The translations under genes were made by a program, and so were the position numbers. Source: Xanthobacter dioxanivorans (GTDB lineage Bacteria > Pseudomonadota > Alphaproteobacteria > Rhizobiales > Xanthobacteraceae). Taken from it: a DNA stretch of 64,000 nt. Below, one piece after another: positions 18,125 to 27,032 of this stretch. The notes under the pieces were generated by a model. The model saw only the letters and a program-made list of their open reading frames with translations, had not been told where the DNA came from and made no database searches. Within the stretch, counting starts at the first letter, position 1; each line of letters starts with the position of its first letter. The stretch spans positions 1,973,001 to 2,037,000 of the forward strand of contig NZ_CP063362.1 in NCBI RefSeq assembly GCF_016807805.1, given 5' to 3'.

Positions 18125-18868
18125 TCAGCCGGCGTTGTCTGTCAGTTGCATGAGGCCCAGCTTCAAGTGGCGGCGGAGAATTCTCTCCGTTCGATCCGGA
18201 GAGCGCGCGCGCAAGGCCGCGACGATCTGCCTGTGGTCGCTCAAGGCTTGATCGACAGATTTCTTTTCAGTCCGGGTTACCCATTTCGGATGCAGAAAAT
18301 ACTCGTTGAAACTTGTGAGCATGTCGATCAGCCGCGGAGAGCCCGAGGCCTGCACGATCATCAGATGAAATTTCTGATTGACGCGTACGCGATCCGCAAA
18401 CGAGGCCTTCTCCCCCTTCTCTACAAGCGCCTCCAGTTCTTGAATCTGCTCATCTGTGATTCGTTTCGCTGCCAGCCGCGCCGCGCAAAGCTCCAGAGCC
18501 TCGCGGATGTGATGGATATCCATCACATCTCCGGCCATATCCACAACTTCGACGCCGGTTGTCTCATGCTCGCGAACCAGGAGGTCGCCGATGAGGCGCG
18601 ATATCGCTTCTCGAACAGGCGTTCGACTGACGCTCAACGCCTGGGCGATCTCGACTTCTCGCAAGCGCGTACCGGATTCGATCTCGCCGGAGATGATTGC
18701 CCGCCGCAGATGGCGATAGACCTGATCCGCCACCCGCGCGGCCCGCATGACGGTGGCAGGCTTCAGGGTCCTCGTCGGGGTCGCGTTCGCCGGTCGCTCC
18801 GGCAGAGGCGGTGTAGAAGCATGGCTCTGTTGCCCGGAACTTTTACTTTTTGCAGCAGTGTTTCGCAT
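18125..18868 (-). CDS. GntR/FadR-family transcriptional regulator (FCD domain)
   Basis: 247 residues. A Ser/Thr/Pro-rich leader of about 40 residues precedes the winged helix: VYRHLRRAIISGEIESGTRL and ALSVSRTPVREAISRL, the GntR signature. The C-terminal all-helical FCD domain has the usual acidic and His residues (IREALELCAARLAA; NQKFHLMIV; SDHRQIVAALRA) for a metal or carboxylate ligand. FCD regulators mostly repress transport and catabolism genes and are relieved by an organic acid. It is divergent from the ABC importer and runs into the flavin reductase gene, so it probably controls both sides. Candidate operators are at 19083 and 19358. Confidence 0.88.
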   Translation of the reverse strand: MRNTAAKSKSSGQQSHASTPPLPERPANATPTRTLKPATVMRAARVADQVYRHLRRAIISGEIESGTRLREVEIAQALSVSRTPVREAISRLIGDLLVREHETTGVEVVDMAGDVMDIHHIREALELCAARLAAKRITDEQIQELEALVEKGEKASFADRVRVNQKFHLMIVQASGSPRLIDMLTSFNEYFLHPKWVTRTEKKSVDQALSDHRQIVAALRARSPDRTERILRRHLKLGLMQLTDNAG

Positions 18869-19082
18869 GCCTGCCCCCCTTGCGAACTGGCCCTCTACTT
18901 AGGGTTTTATATGCCAAGCCCGCCCTCGCGCAACTTGCGACGCACTCCAATTCGGCGCGCGGCGTGATGGAGGCGCCAGACTTGCAGTGCGGCGGCGCGA
19001 AGTTCAAGGGGCCGTCGGATTTATCGAGCTTGACGAGGATGAAGGTGACTCCTCAAGCAGGTATTGCTGCGGCACAAGCGTG

Positions 19083-19101
19083 AGAATGCATTCAGCATTC
19101 T
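19083..19101. promoter_or_regulatory. Candidate operator, AGAATGC-N5-GCATTCT
   Basis: A perfect 7-base inverted repeat with a 5-base spacer, between the divergent GntR and ABC importer genes. Length and symmetry suit a dimeric winged-helix regulator. Confidence 0.45.
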
Positions 19102-19357
19102 GCATTCAGCGATCAACCATAGGTGCGGTGCCGTGCCAGCGTCAAGCAGAGCGCCGATCGTTTTCTACCATCGCCCCCCTCCACAGACGCGCCCGAGGCA
19201 GCCTGCTGATTAACTGTGCGGCAGGCCGTGCCGGGACATTGTGCAAACCGGCGCCGTACCGTGAGATCTGAGGTCGTTTGGCCCGCCCTGAATCGGAAAG
19301 AATGCTGGCCCGGTGCCGCTTTTGGCCTGGTGGCACGCCTCTTGCTATCGTCATTTC

Positions 19358-19372
19358 TGCATGCAGCATGCA
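19358..19372. promoter_or_regulatory. Candidate operator, TGCATGC-N1-GCATGCA
   Basis: A perfect 15-base dyad about 50 bases before the ABC permease start, followed by a degenerate copy (TGCAACATGCA). A bound repressor here would block the importer operon. It differs in spacing from the 19083 dyad, so both need not bind the same protein. Confidence 0.45.
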
Positions 19373-19420
19373 GCACCCGGCGTGCAACATGCAGTGGCAT
19401 CACGGGGTGGCCCGCGGCTC

Positions 19421-20086
19421 ATGGACTACACTTGGCACTTCCAGATCGTGTGGGACTATCGGGCGGTCTTCGTGCGCGGGGCGATCATGACCGCGCAGAT
19501 CACGTTCTGGGCGACATCGATCGGCCTGACCCTGGGCCTTGCGCTTGGCCTCATGCGTCGAAGCCAGATTCTTCTGCTTCGCGCTCCGGCCGCGACCTTT
19601 ATCGAGCTCTTCCGGTCGACGCCTGTGCTCGTGCAGCTCGTCTGGATTTACTACGCGCTGCCAATCCTCACGGGCCTGCAACTGAGCAACACCGCATCGG
19701 TGTCCATTGGCCTCGGCCTGCACGCGGCTGCCTACTTCGGCGAGATCTTCCGGGCCGGGGTGAACTCCATCAGCAAGGGGCAGTGGGATGCCGCGCGGGC
19801 GATCGGCATGAGCTACACGCAGTCCATGCGCAGGATCATCCTGCCGCAGGCCATTCGGCGCATGATCCCGCCCTTTATCAATGAGTTTGCCTCGCTCATC
19901 AAGCTGACGACGCTCGGCTCGGCGCTCGCGGTCTATGAACTGCTTCATGAGGCGAACAACCTCATCAACAGCACCTATCGGCCGCTCGAGATCTACACCG
20001 TGCTGGCGGTGGCCTTCGCGGCCCTCATCTACCCCATCATCTACGCCTCGCAGCGGCTCGAGCAGCGCTGGCAGCTGCACCAATGA
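19421..20086 (+). CDS. ABC transporter permease (polar amino acid uptake family)
   Basis: 221 residues with about five helices, typical of HisM/GlnP permeases. The family opening [19 protein letters not shown] leads to [19 protein letters not shown], quoted as [16 protein letters not shown], the conserved F-R-x-T-P-x-L-x-Q-L block, and the EAA loop is [22 protein letters not shown], quoted as [20 protein letters not shown]. The ATG at 19421 begins the usual short cytoplasmic end; an upstream in-frame ATG at 19313 would add an unrelated Cys- and His-rich stretch. It probably forms a homodimer with the ATPase encoded next, which it overlaps by 4 bases (ATGA). Confidence 0.9.
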   Translation: MDYTWHFQIVWDYRAVFVRGAIMTAQITFWATSIGLTLGLALGLMRRSQILLLRAPAATFIELFRSTPVLVQLVWIYYALPILTGLQLSNTASVSIGLGLHAAAYFGEIFRAGVNSISKGQWDAARAIGMSYTQSMRRIILPQAIRRMIPPFINEFASLIKLTTLGSALAVYELLHEANNLINSTYRPLEIYTVLAVAFAALIYPIIYASQRLEQRWQLHQ

Positions 20087-20853
20087 CCGCTCCCGTGATC
20101 AAGGCGCGCAACGTTCAGAAGTCCTTCGGGAAGCTACATGTCCTGAAAGGCATCGACCTTGAGATCGTGAAGGGCGAGGTGCTCGCCATCATCGGTCCGA
20201 GCGGGTCGGGCAAGAGCACGTTCCTCAGGTGCATGAATTTCCTCGAGGAATACGACCACGGCGAGATCTGGTTCGGCGACCAGCTCGTCGGCTACCGCAA
20301 GGCCGGCAATGGCGCGCTCGTGAAGGACAAGGCGTCCCGCATCGCTGCCATCCGCACGCGCATGGGCATGGTCTTCCAGAACTTCAATCTGTTTCCGCAC
20401 ATGAGCGTGCTCGAAAATGTTGTCGAGGGCCCGACCGTCGTCCAGCGGCGCAAGCGTGAGGACGTCATCACGCAGGCCAAGGCCCTGCTCGATCGCGTCG
20501 GCCTCTCGGCAAAGGTCGATGTCTATCCCGAGGCCCTTTCGGGCGGTCAGCAGCAGAGGGCGGCCATAGCGCGCGCGCTCGCCATGGACCCCGAGGTCAT
20601 GCTGTTCGACGAGCCAACCTCGGCACTCGATCCGGAGCTCGTCGGCGAAGTGCTGGACGTCATGAGATCGCTTGCCGCCGACGGCATGACCATGGTCGTC
20701 GTCACGCACGAGATGAGCTTCGCGCGGGAGGTTGCCGACCGCGTGATGATGATGGACGACGGCAATCGCGTCGAAATCGACACGCCCGAAAAGATCTTCA
20801 CGAACCCGTCCCACCCCCGCACAGCGGAATTCCTGCAACGCGTCCTGCGTTGA
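20083..20853 (+). CDS. ABC transporter ATP-binding protein (polar amino acid family)
   Basis: 256 residues. Walker A is GPSGSGKST, the Q loop follows [10 protein letters not shown], the signature is [14 protein letters not shown], Walker B is [12 protein letters not shown] and the switch His is in VVTHEMSFA. The close match to GlnQ/HisP shows it drives uptake of a polar amino acid or a similar small polar solute. It overlaps the permease gene by four bases and is followed by the solute-binding protein gene, so the three are one transporter. Confidence 0.93.
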   Translation: MTAPVIKARNVQKSFGKLHVLKGIDLEIVKGEVLAIIGPSGSGKSTFLRCMNFLEEYDHGEIWFGDQLVGYRKAGNGALVKDKASRIAAIRTRMGMVFQNFNLFPHMSVLENVVEGPTVVQRRKREDVITQAKALLDRVGLSAKVDVYPEALSGGQQQRAAIARALAMDPEVMLFDEPTSALDPELVGEVLDVMRSLAADGMTMVVVTHEMSFAREVADRVMMMDDGNRVEIDTPEKIFTNPSHPRTAEFLQRVLR

Positions 20854-20894
20854 ATGCGGCCAACGACTTTGACAGTCAGCGAAAGGACCACGTT

Positions 20895-21761
20895 ATGAAG
20901 AACATCTTACGCTACCCGCTCCTTCTCGGGAGCGTGCTGGCCGCCCTCGTGGTATCCGCCACCGTGCAACCCGCCAGGGCGCAGGTCATGGACCGCATCC
21001 TGAAGGACCGCTCGATCAAGATCGGCTACATTCCATCGCCGCCCGGCACCATCAAGGACCCTGCGTCGGGTGAAGTAAAAGGTTACTACGTCGACGGCGT
21101 GCGCTACATCTTCAAGGCCATCGGCGTTGAGCCGGTCTTCGTCGAAACCACCTGGGCGAATTTTGCCGCCGGCCTACAATCGGGCCAGTTCGACCTGTCC
21201 ATCGCCGGCACGTTCGCAACCATTCAGCGCGCCGCCGCCGTCGAGTTCACCAAGCCCATCCACTATCTCGGCTACAGCGCCATCGTGAAGAAGGGCGACG
21301 CGCGCTTCAAGGTGCCTTCCGACTTCAACAAGGAAGGCCTCAAGATCGCTGTTGTGCAGGGCGGTGCCGCGCAAGAATACGTGAAGGAAAACTTCCCCAA
21401 CGCCACCGTGGTCGCCCTCGGCACCGGAAACCTGACCGCTCCGTTCATGGAGGTGTCCGCGGGGCGCGCCGAAGTCGGCATCGAAGATGCCTGGCAGGCG
21501 CGCCGCTACGCGTCTCAGCAGCCCGGCGTGACTGACCTCTTTCAGGACAACCCCTACAATCTCCTGCCCATCGCATGGACCGTGAAGCGCGGCAATCAGG
21601 ACCTCCTCAACTTCACCAACACCGCCATCGATTTCATGCTGCTGACGGGACGCTGGGAGCGCATGGCCAACGCTTACGGCATGACCGGCCGCTTCTACGA
21701 CCGGCCGAGCCTGATGGCGTTCGGCACCGTGACGGAGGCTCCGACGACCGACAAGAAGTAA
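20895..21761 (+). CDS. Periplasmic solute-binding protein of the ABC importer (SBP family 3)
   Basis: 288 residues. A signal peptide ending in ARAQ leads into MDRILKDRSIKIGYIPSPPG, a family-3 type start, with GYYVDGVRYIFKAIGVEPVFVETTW, quoted as GYYVDGVRYIFKAIGVEP, and AGLQSGQFDLSIAG as the usual first lobe. The normal G-x-x-G-x-D-V-D carboxylate pattern of amino-acid receptors is altered (SGEVKGYYVDGVR), so the ligand may not be a standard amino acid. The ATG at 20895 has GAAAGGA upstream. It is the last gene of the importer set. Confidence 0.85.
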   Translation: MKNILRYPLLLGSVLAALVVSATVQPARAQVMDRILKDRSIKIGYIPSPPGTIKDPASGEVKGYYVDGVRYIFKAIGVEPVFVETTWANFAAGLQSGQFDLSIAGTFATIQRAAAVEFTKPIHYLGYSAIVKKGDARFKVPSDFNKEGLKIAVVQGGAAQEYVKENFPNATVVALGTGNLTAPFMEVSAGRAEVGIEDAWQARRYASQQPGVTDLFQDNPYNLLPIAWTVKRGNQDLLNFTNTAIDFMLLTGRWERMANAYGMTGRFYDRPSLMAFGTVTEAPTTDKK

Positions 21762-21972
21762 GGCCCCAAAGACTGGTTTCACGCCCTGTTCGCAAAGCGG
21801 CCAGAGCAACGGCAATGCGCAAAGGGACAGGCGTGGCGCGGTCGTTCGCTCCTGCGGACAAGGTCGCGGGAGCATGGGAGCGCCAGGCCATGCGGGCTGA
21901 GCCTTGGCCTGGAACTCGCTCGCGACTGTTCGTGCCCACTCAATTCGGAAGCATCGCAATCGGGAAGGGAAC

Positions 21973-22878
21973 ATGGGCATGATCGAGAATCCGGTAAAGT
22001 GGCCAAACGGCGCAAGATGTGCCGTTGCAATTACCTTCGACATGGACACCGATTGCCTCCTGCACTATGCGCATAGGCACACTGCAGATACTCTGATCGG
22101 TACCGCATCTTTGCTGCGTTATGATCTCGTGGGAATTCCAAGGATTCTGAAGATATTTAAGAAATACGATATAAAACAGACATTCTTTGTGCCGGGTTGG
22201 ACTGCGGAGCGCTATCCGGGCACCATAAAGCAAATTCTTGATGAGGGTCACGAGATCGGCGCTCATGGGTACCTTCATGAACGGCTGGATACCTTGTCGG
22301 CCGAGATGGAAGACTACTGGTTCATGCGCAGCCTGGAGGCCCTTGAGAAGGTCACGGGATTGCGCCCCCGCGGCTTCAGGGCGCCAAGCTATCGGTTCTC
22401 GAAAAACACTCTGAATTACCTCGCGCGAGAGGGATTTTGTTATGATTCATCGTTAATGGGGGACGATGTCCCCTACCTCATTGAGGGTGACAACGGCGGC
22501 CTTGTCGAATTGCCCACACATTGGGCTTTGGATGACTGGCCACAATTTACAATAAACTCGGACCTTGGGTACGCGATGCAGGTCAATTCGCCAGATCGTG
22601 CCATGGATGTCTTCATGGCTGAATTCGAGGCTGCCTGGGAATATGGCGGTCTTTGGATTGCGGTCTGGCATCCTTTCGTGATGGGGCGCCTGGCCAGGTG
22701 TGTGCGCATGGAGAAGATGATTGAATACATGCATGACAAGGGCGGCGTGTGGTTTGCCACTCTCGACGAGGTCGCGTCGCACGTTAATCGCATGATTTTG
22801 TCCGGTGAATACAAGCCTTCCAAAGAAAAGATACCCTATCACGATGCGGTGGCTGATCCTTGGAGCCGACAGCGCTAG
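21973..22878 (+). CDS. Polysaccharide-deacetylase-superfamily hydrolase
   Basis: 301 residues with an NodB-homology fold. The metal-site motifs are visible: FDMDTD (catalytic and metal Asp), HEIGAHGYLHERLD with the H-x4-H pair, and GFRAPSYRFS (the Arg-x-Pro motif). The opening NPVKWPNGARCAVAITFD resembles the PuuE/cyclic-imidase branch, which hydrolyses small amides such as allantoin or cyclic imides rather than chitin. It has no signal peptide, so it acts in the cytoplasm, again against a cell-wall role. The ATG at 21973 has AAGGGA before it. Its base composition is visibly lower in GC than its chromosomal neighbours. Confidence 0.82.
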   Translation: MGMIENPVKWPNGARCAVAITFDMDTDCLLHYAHRHTADTLIGTASLLRYDLVGIPRILKIFKKYDIKQTFFVPGWTAERYPGTIKQILDEGHEIGAHGYLHERLDTLSAEMEDYWFMRSLEALEKVTGLRPRGFRAPSYRFSKNTLNYLAREGFCYDSSLMGDDVPYLIEGDNGGLVELPTHWALDDWPQFTINSDLGYAMQVNSPDRAMDVFMAEFEAAWEYGGLWIAVWHPFVMGRLARCVRMEKMIEYMHDKGGVWFATLDEVASHVNRMILSGEYKPSKEKIPYHDAVADPWSRQR

Positions 22879-23028
22879 GCTCCGCAACGGCTGAGCGTTT
22901 CCCTCTTGTTCTGCGCATCGGCCAAGCCAGGTGAGCAAAAGGCGAAGGCGCTAAGGGAAGGCGCACATGGACTTGCGGTCATTGCTTGGCGATGCAGGTA
23001 ATCGGCGTCCAAATAAAGGAAAATAAAG

Positions 23029-24114
23029 ATGCGAGTTGGAATTTGCGGCGGCGGATTGGGAGGGCTTTCTGCCGCCATCGGACTGGCATCCTTAGGTTTC
23101 GAGGTCGAGGTGTTCGAGAAATCATCGTCCCTTAGAGCTACGGGGGCGGGTCTAAACCTTTGGCCGAATGCCGGGCGCGCAATATGTGGCCTTGGCTTGC
23201 GCGACCAATATGGCGCCATTTCCGTAAAATTAGACCGCTATCTCGGCTATGACGCCAATGGAAAGCCACTTTTTGAGCAAGACACCCGCGATTGGCCCCG
23301 GAAGTACGGCGCTCCATCGGTTGGAGTATATCGGCTGGCCTTGAGTTCGATGCTTGCCACGGCGTACGGCCTGGAGAAAATAAAATTCGGCCATGAGGTG
23401 CGGTCGGTGGAAAATAAAGGCGACAAAGCCATTTGCCACTTCAGTAACGGCGAGAGTTATGCGGGAGATCTCATCGTTGGGGCTGATGGAATATATTCAG
23501 TCATTCGCGATCAGTTGATCGGTGGGGTGAAATTTCGCCCAAATGACCATCATGCTTATCGATGGCGCGCAGTTATTGATCTCGATGAAATAGATGTCGA
23601 TCCCGCCGCACAGACAGGGTTCTATACGCCTGGTGGATGGTTGTCAGTTATCCCCATCGGAGGTGGTAAGGCCTATTGGTTCGGCTCCGTATCCGGAGCG
23701 AGGAACTTGGATGAGTTCATCGATTATTTTAGATGCTGGACCCACACTCACATTCCGCGAACCCTCAGCATCACCCCAAGGGATATAATCGTCGAGAGTC
23801 CACTCTATGATGTAGATGGAATTCCTTATCAATGGACCCATGGCCGCATCACGTTACTGGGAGATGCCGCCCATCCAATGATGCCTGATCTTGCGCAAGG
23901 CGCGAGCCAGACCTTCATCGACGCGCTGGCCCTGCGGAATGCGTTCGCAAAGACAAAAGATATCGATCAGGCGCTGCACGAGTACGAGAATGAGCGGCGT
24001 CCCGCCGCCAACTACGTGGTGAAATGCTCTCAAAAAGGAAGCTTTCTCGGACGAAATAAAGTTGAACCGGTGGCTGTGCGGTACGAGAAGGAAATTGAAT
24101 CGCAGAATATATAG
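23029..24114 (+). CDS. FAD-dependent aromatic/heterocycle monooxygenase
   Basis: 361 residues, a class A flavoprotein hydroxylase. The N-terminal dinucleotide site is GICGGGLGGLSAAIGL, the second FAD motif is DLIVGADGIYSVIRD and the third is LLGDAAHPMMPDLAQGA. LNLWPNAGRAICGLGL, after the FAD site, and YRWRAVIDLDEID in the substrate domain recall HpxO/salicylate-hydroxylase relatives. The family hydroxylates aromatic or purine-like rings with NAD(P)H and oxygen. Codon use is markedly AT-richer than in the flanking chromosome. Its own NAD(P)H site should make the separate flavin reductase of the island unnecessary for it. The substrate is unknown. Confidence 0.85.
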   Translation: MRVGICGGGLGGLSAAIGLASLGFEVEVFEKSSSLRATGAGLNLWPNAGRAICGLGLRDQYGAISVKLDRYLGYDANGKPLFEQDTRDWPRKYGAPSVGVYRLALSSMLATAYGLEKIKFGHEVRSVENKGDKAICHFSNGESYAGDLIVGADGIYSVIRDQLIGGVKFRPNDHHAYRWRAVIDLDEIDVDPAAQTGFYTPGGWLSVIPIGGGKAYWFGSVSGARNLDEFIDYFRCWTHTHIPRTLSITPRDIIVESPLYDVDGIPYQWTHGRITLLGDAAHPMMPDLAQGASQTFIDALALRNAFAKTKDIDQALHEYENERRPAANYVVKCSQKGSFLGRNKVEPVAVRYEKEIESQNI

Positions 24115-24254
24115 ATTATTCGGCCCCTCGCAATGGGGGGTGCGTGAGCCTCCTCTGAAGCCGGATGGGTTAAATGGGCGGGCTCGCGGGTGTTTTCCTC
24201 ACCCCCGGTCCAGTCAACGAGAACCGGGTGAGGATAGCATTCCAACCTGATTAT

Positions 24255-25211
24255 ATGGCGACAGTCATGACCGGATCGCGGCCTCAGGTGATACTTTTTC
24301 ATAGTGAAGCCAGCGATCCACGCTGGCCTGATGCGATCCAGCGCGCGTTGCCGGAGTTCGAGGTTCGAAGGACGCTGGATGGGATCCCGCCTGAGGATGT
24401 CGTGGCCGCAGTGGTCTGGAAGCACCCTTCGGGAATGCTTGAATCCCTTTCGAACCTTCGGCTGATCCAGGTTCTTGGAGCCGGGGTTGATCACTTCCTC
24501 GCAGACCCGCGACTTCCAAGGGGTGTGCCGATCGCTCGCCTCGTGGATCCGGGACTTGCGGCTCGCATGACGGAGTACGTGTTGCTTCAGACGCTGGCGT
24601 TGCACCGCCGACTGGATGAGACTGCCAAGGCGCAGCGAGAACGGCGATGGACATTCATTCATCCTGCGCCGCCGGAGCGATGCTGCGTGGGCGTGCTTGG
24701 CCTTGGACAACTCGGCCTCTCGTGTGCCTCCACTCTTTCTGCCTTTGGTTTCAAGGTGGTTGGCTGGAGCAGGTCGCGTAAACATCGGCCGAAGTTTGAC
24801 ACGTATGCCGGACAGGACGAGCTCGCCGAATTTCGGCGCCGATGCGATGTTCTCGTGCTTTTGCTGCCGTTGACGGCGCAAACCTGCGGCCTTGTCGACG
24901 CGGGATTTCTCGAAGACATCCGAGAGGGCGCGACATTGATCAATGTCGCGCGAGGTGCGCTGATCGACGAGGCGGCTCTTATTGCTGCGCTTGATGGCGG
25001 ACGACTACGGCACGCCGTGCTGGACGTCTTCCAACAGGAGCCGCTTCCGGCGGACCATCCGTTCTGGGCACACCCAAGGATCACAGTGACGCCGCATAAC
25101 TCCAGCGCAACCAATCCGGATACCGCAATCGGACAGATTACAGAGAATATCCGTCGTGCTTTGTCGGGGCTTGCGCCTCTGCACGTTGTCGATCCGCGCG
25201 CGGGTTACTGA
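24255..25211 (+). CDS. D-2-hydroxyacid dehydrogenase (glyoxylate/hydroxypyruvate reductase type)
   Basis: 318 residues. The cofactor domain has GVLGLGQLG and then VVGWSRSRK, where Arg after the second strand favours NADPH. The family signature INVARGALIDEAALIAAL, quoted as INVARGALIDEAAL, contains the catalytic Arg region, DVFQQEPLPADHPFW follows, and HPRITVTPHNSS carries the catalytic His. It resembles GhrA, which reduces glyoxylate or hydroxypyruvate. The start is uncertain: ATG 24255 and 24267 lack good ribosome sites and the frame is open to 24174. In the island it may remove a 2-oxoacid released by the pathway. Confidence 0.82.
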   Translation: MATVMTGSRPQVILFHSEASDPRWPDAIQRALPEFEVRRTLDGIPPEDVVAAVVWKHPSGMLESLSNLRLIQVLGAGVDHFLADPRLPRGVPIARLVDPGLAARMTEYVLLQTLALHRRLDETAKAQRERRWTFIHPAPPERCCVGVLGLGQLGLSCASTLSAFGFKVVGWSRSRKHRPKFDTYAGQDELAEFRRRCDVLVLLLPLTAQTCGLVDAGFLEDIREGATLINVARGALIDEAALIAALDGGRLRHAVLDVFQQEPLPADHPFWAHPRITVTPHNSSATNPDTAIGQITENIRRALSGLAPLHVVDPRAGY

Positions 25212-25288
25212 GCCAGACCATTGCCCTTGCCGCTCGCCCTGTCCTGGCCGTCGTACTGCGAGCCGCCGCAAAAAATGGAACGAGACAC

Positions 25289-26536
25289 ATGACTGTGACG
25301 AAGCAAGATCTGGAAGCCTGGGTGGACGCGGACCGCGATGTCCTCATCCAGTTCGTCCAGGACTTCATCCGCTGCCGCAGCCCCAACCCGCCAGGTGACA
25401 CGCTCGAAGCTGCGCAGCATGTGCGCGCTTTTCTCGATGCTCAGAATATCGCCTACGAGATTATTGCGCCCAACGAGCTCATGCCCAATATCGTTTCCTC
25501 ATTCGAGGGCGGCGCTGCCGGGCGTCATCTGGCGCTCAATGGACACATGGACGTGTTCCCGGTCGAAGACGAGAGCGCCTGGAGCCAGGATCCATGGGGC
25601 GGGGCCCTCGTGGATGGCAAGATCTATGGCCGCGGCTCGGCCGATATGAAATGCGGCACCACGGCCTCCATCTTCGCTTACACCTATCTGAATCGCATCC
25701 GCGAGCAGCTCAAGGGGCGCCTCACGCTCGTGGTGGTTTCCGACGAGGAGACCTTCGGGCCCTGGGGCGCGCGCTATCTGGCCGAGCATCGCCCTGAAGT
25801 CTTCGGCGATTGCTGCCTCAACGGCGAACCGAGCGGCATCAGTACCGTACGCTTCGGCGAGAAGGGGCCGCTTTGGCTCGAGTTCCGCATTCGCACGGCG
25901 GGGGCGCACGGAGCCTACACGCACATGAGCCCGAGCGCGACAGTCATCGCGAGCGAACTCATTGCCGACTTGGCCAGGCTCAAGGATCTCGCCGTGCCCG
26001 ATCTTGGCAACCTCGAGGCCGCCATCAGCTCGGCCTCCGGGGTCATCGATGGCGAATATGGAGCCGGCGCCGCGGCCATCATTCGCAAGGTCACGGTCAA
26101 TCCCGGTCTCGTTGCGGGTGGCGTCAAGGTCAATTTGGTGGCCGCCGAATGCCGTGTGCAGGTGGATATCCGTGTGCCCAATGGACTGACCGAGAAGGAC
26201 ATCCTCCCGCATATCGACGAGATCAGCGCCCGCCACCACGGCGTGACCTATCGCGTGATCCTGTCCGAGGAGCCGGCCTGGACGCCCCCCGATTCCGAGA
26301 TGATCGACTATGTGCGACAGAACGCGAAGCAGCTCGCGGGCATTGATCCGGCGCCGATCATCAGCCTCGGCGCAACGGACGCGCGACTCTGGCGCTACAA
26401 GGGCCTCCCGGCGATCGTGTACGGCCCGGCGCCTCGCGGCATGGGAAGTGTCGACGAACATGTGCCGGTCGAGGAATTCATTCATATAGTGAAGTGTCAT
26501 GTGTTGTCGGCATTTGATTATTTAAGAAAAGCATAG
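25289..26536 (+). CDS. M20 family metallopeptidase/deacylase (ArgE/DapE type)
   Basis: 415 residues. Zinc ligands are in LNGHMDVFP (His and Asp), GRGSADMKCG (bridging Asp), VVSDEETFG (general base Glu and ligand Glu) and the C-terminal VDEHVP (His). The dimerisation domain lies at about 190-310. The family hydrolyses N-acyl or carbamoyl amino acids and short amides. The typical DPW-G-x2-DGKIYGRG segment (DPWGGALVDGKIYGRGSADM, 20 residues) fits the ArgE/DapE branch rather than AllC. As the last gene of the island operon it may cleave an amide intermediate. Confidence 0.85.
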   Translation: MTVTKQDLEAWVDADRDVLIQFVQDFIRCRSPNPPGDTLEAAQHVRAFLDAQNIAYEIIAPNELMPNIVSSFEGGAAGRHLALNGHMDVFPVEDESAWSQDPWGGALVDGKIYGRGSADMKCGTTASIFAYTYLNRIREQLKGRLTLVVVSDEETFGPWGARYLAEHRPEVFGDCCLNGEPSGISTVRFGEKGPLWLEFRIRTAGAHGAYTHMSPSATVIASELIADLARLKDLAVPDLGNLEAAISSASGVIDGEYGAGAAAIIRKVTVNPGLVAGGVKVNLVAAECRVQVDIRVPNGLTEKDILPHIDEISARHHGVTYRVILSEEPAWTPPDSEMIDYVRQNAKQLAGIDPAPIISLGATDARLWRYKGLPAIVYGPAPRGMGSVDEHVPVEEFIHIVKCHVLSAFDYLRKA

Positions 26537-26723
26537 AAATATATATATTATCGGTCGCGGATAGTATTATTCTGAACGGTGAGGGTATGAAAATCACCCG
26601 TGCCGTAAATATTGGTTTGCCCCATCGCCGAGCGCCAGCGCGCGCGATCGTTGACTCTTGGGGGATTTCCACGGGCCCGCAAGCGTGATTCAAGCTGGCA
26701 TGGAGGTTCCATGCCATACTAAA
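26537..26723. other. AT-rich spacer at the right end of the island
   Basis: The segment between the M20 gene and the transposase scar is strongly AT-rich at its start (AAATATATATATTATC) and holds no gene. It is probably non-coding island DNA. Confidence 0.4.
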
Positions 26724-27030
26724 GTGGTCGCGATCACGGGTGATTGGACGGCTTTTGAGTTGCGGCGGCTCGCTGCCGCCTCGAAGTATGCGAGCCAGAG
26801 CAAGCGGCTGTTGTCTCTGGTGGCGGTGCTCGCCGGGATGGGCCGCCAGACGCTGAACGATTGGGTGCGCCAGTTCAACGCGCGCGGCCCAAAGGGTTGA
26901 AGGGCGATCTTGCGCGCGCCAAGCCGGGCCGGCTGATGGCAGCCCAGCGGGTCGAGCTGCAGGCGCTCGTGGCTGCGCGCTTCGGGGGGCGAGTACCAGC
27001 GAGTACCACGAGCGCACGATCGGCAAGCTG
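26724..27030 (+). pseudogene. IS630-family transposase remnant
   Basis: The frame at 26724-26899 reads FELRRLAAASKYASQSKRLL, SLVAVLAGM and GRQTLNDWVRQFNARGPKG, the N-terminal helix-turn-helix of IS630 transposases, with about 12 codons lost between LAGM and GRQTL. A one-base shift then gives LKGDLARAKPGRLMAAQRVE and, in another frame, EYHERTIGKL at 27001-27030, the segment preceding the DDE domain. No catalytic domain remains. A 10-base tandem duplication (GAGTACCA) sits at 26991-27008. The scar runs up to the stop codon of the IclR gene and marks the right edge of the low-GC block. Confidence 0.8.
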
Positions 27031-27032
27031 CC

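Larger units (their letters stand above)
18869..19420. other. Divergent regulatory region of the island operon
   Basis: A gap of 552 bases between the GntR gene and the ABC permease. No protein is recognisable. It contains two well-formed palindromes (listed separately) and many ATGCA-type short repeats, including a 9-base direct repeat GCATTCAGC at 19088 and 19102. Promoters for both directions should lie here. Confidence 0.5.

Noticed and set aside
21973..26536. Complete urate-to-glyoxylate pathway (HpxO, PuuE, AllC, GhrA)
   Set aside because: Each gene shows only superfamily similarity; the M20 enzyme has ArgE/DapE rather than AllC motifs and no transthyretin-like or OHCU decarboxylase gene is present. 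Kept only as a loose analogy.
16957..27030. Prophage
   Set aside because: Apart from the integrase scar there are no capsid, tail, lysis or replication genes; the content is catabolic.
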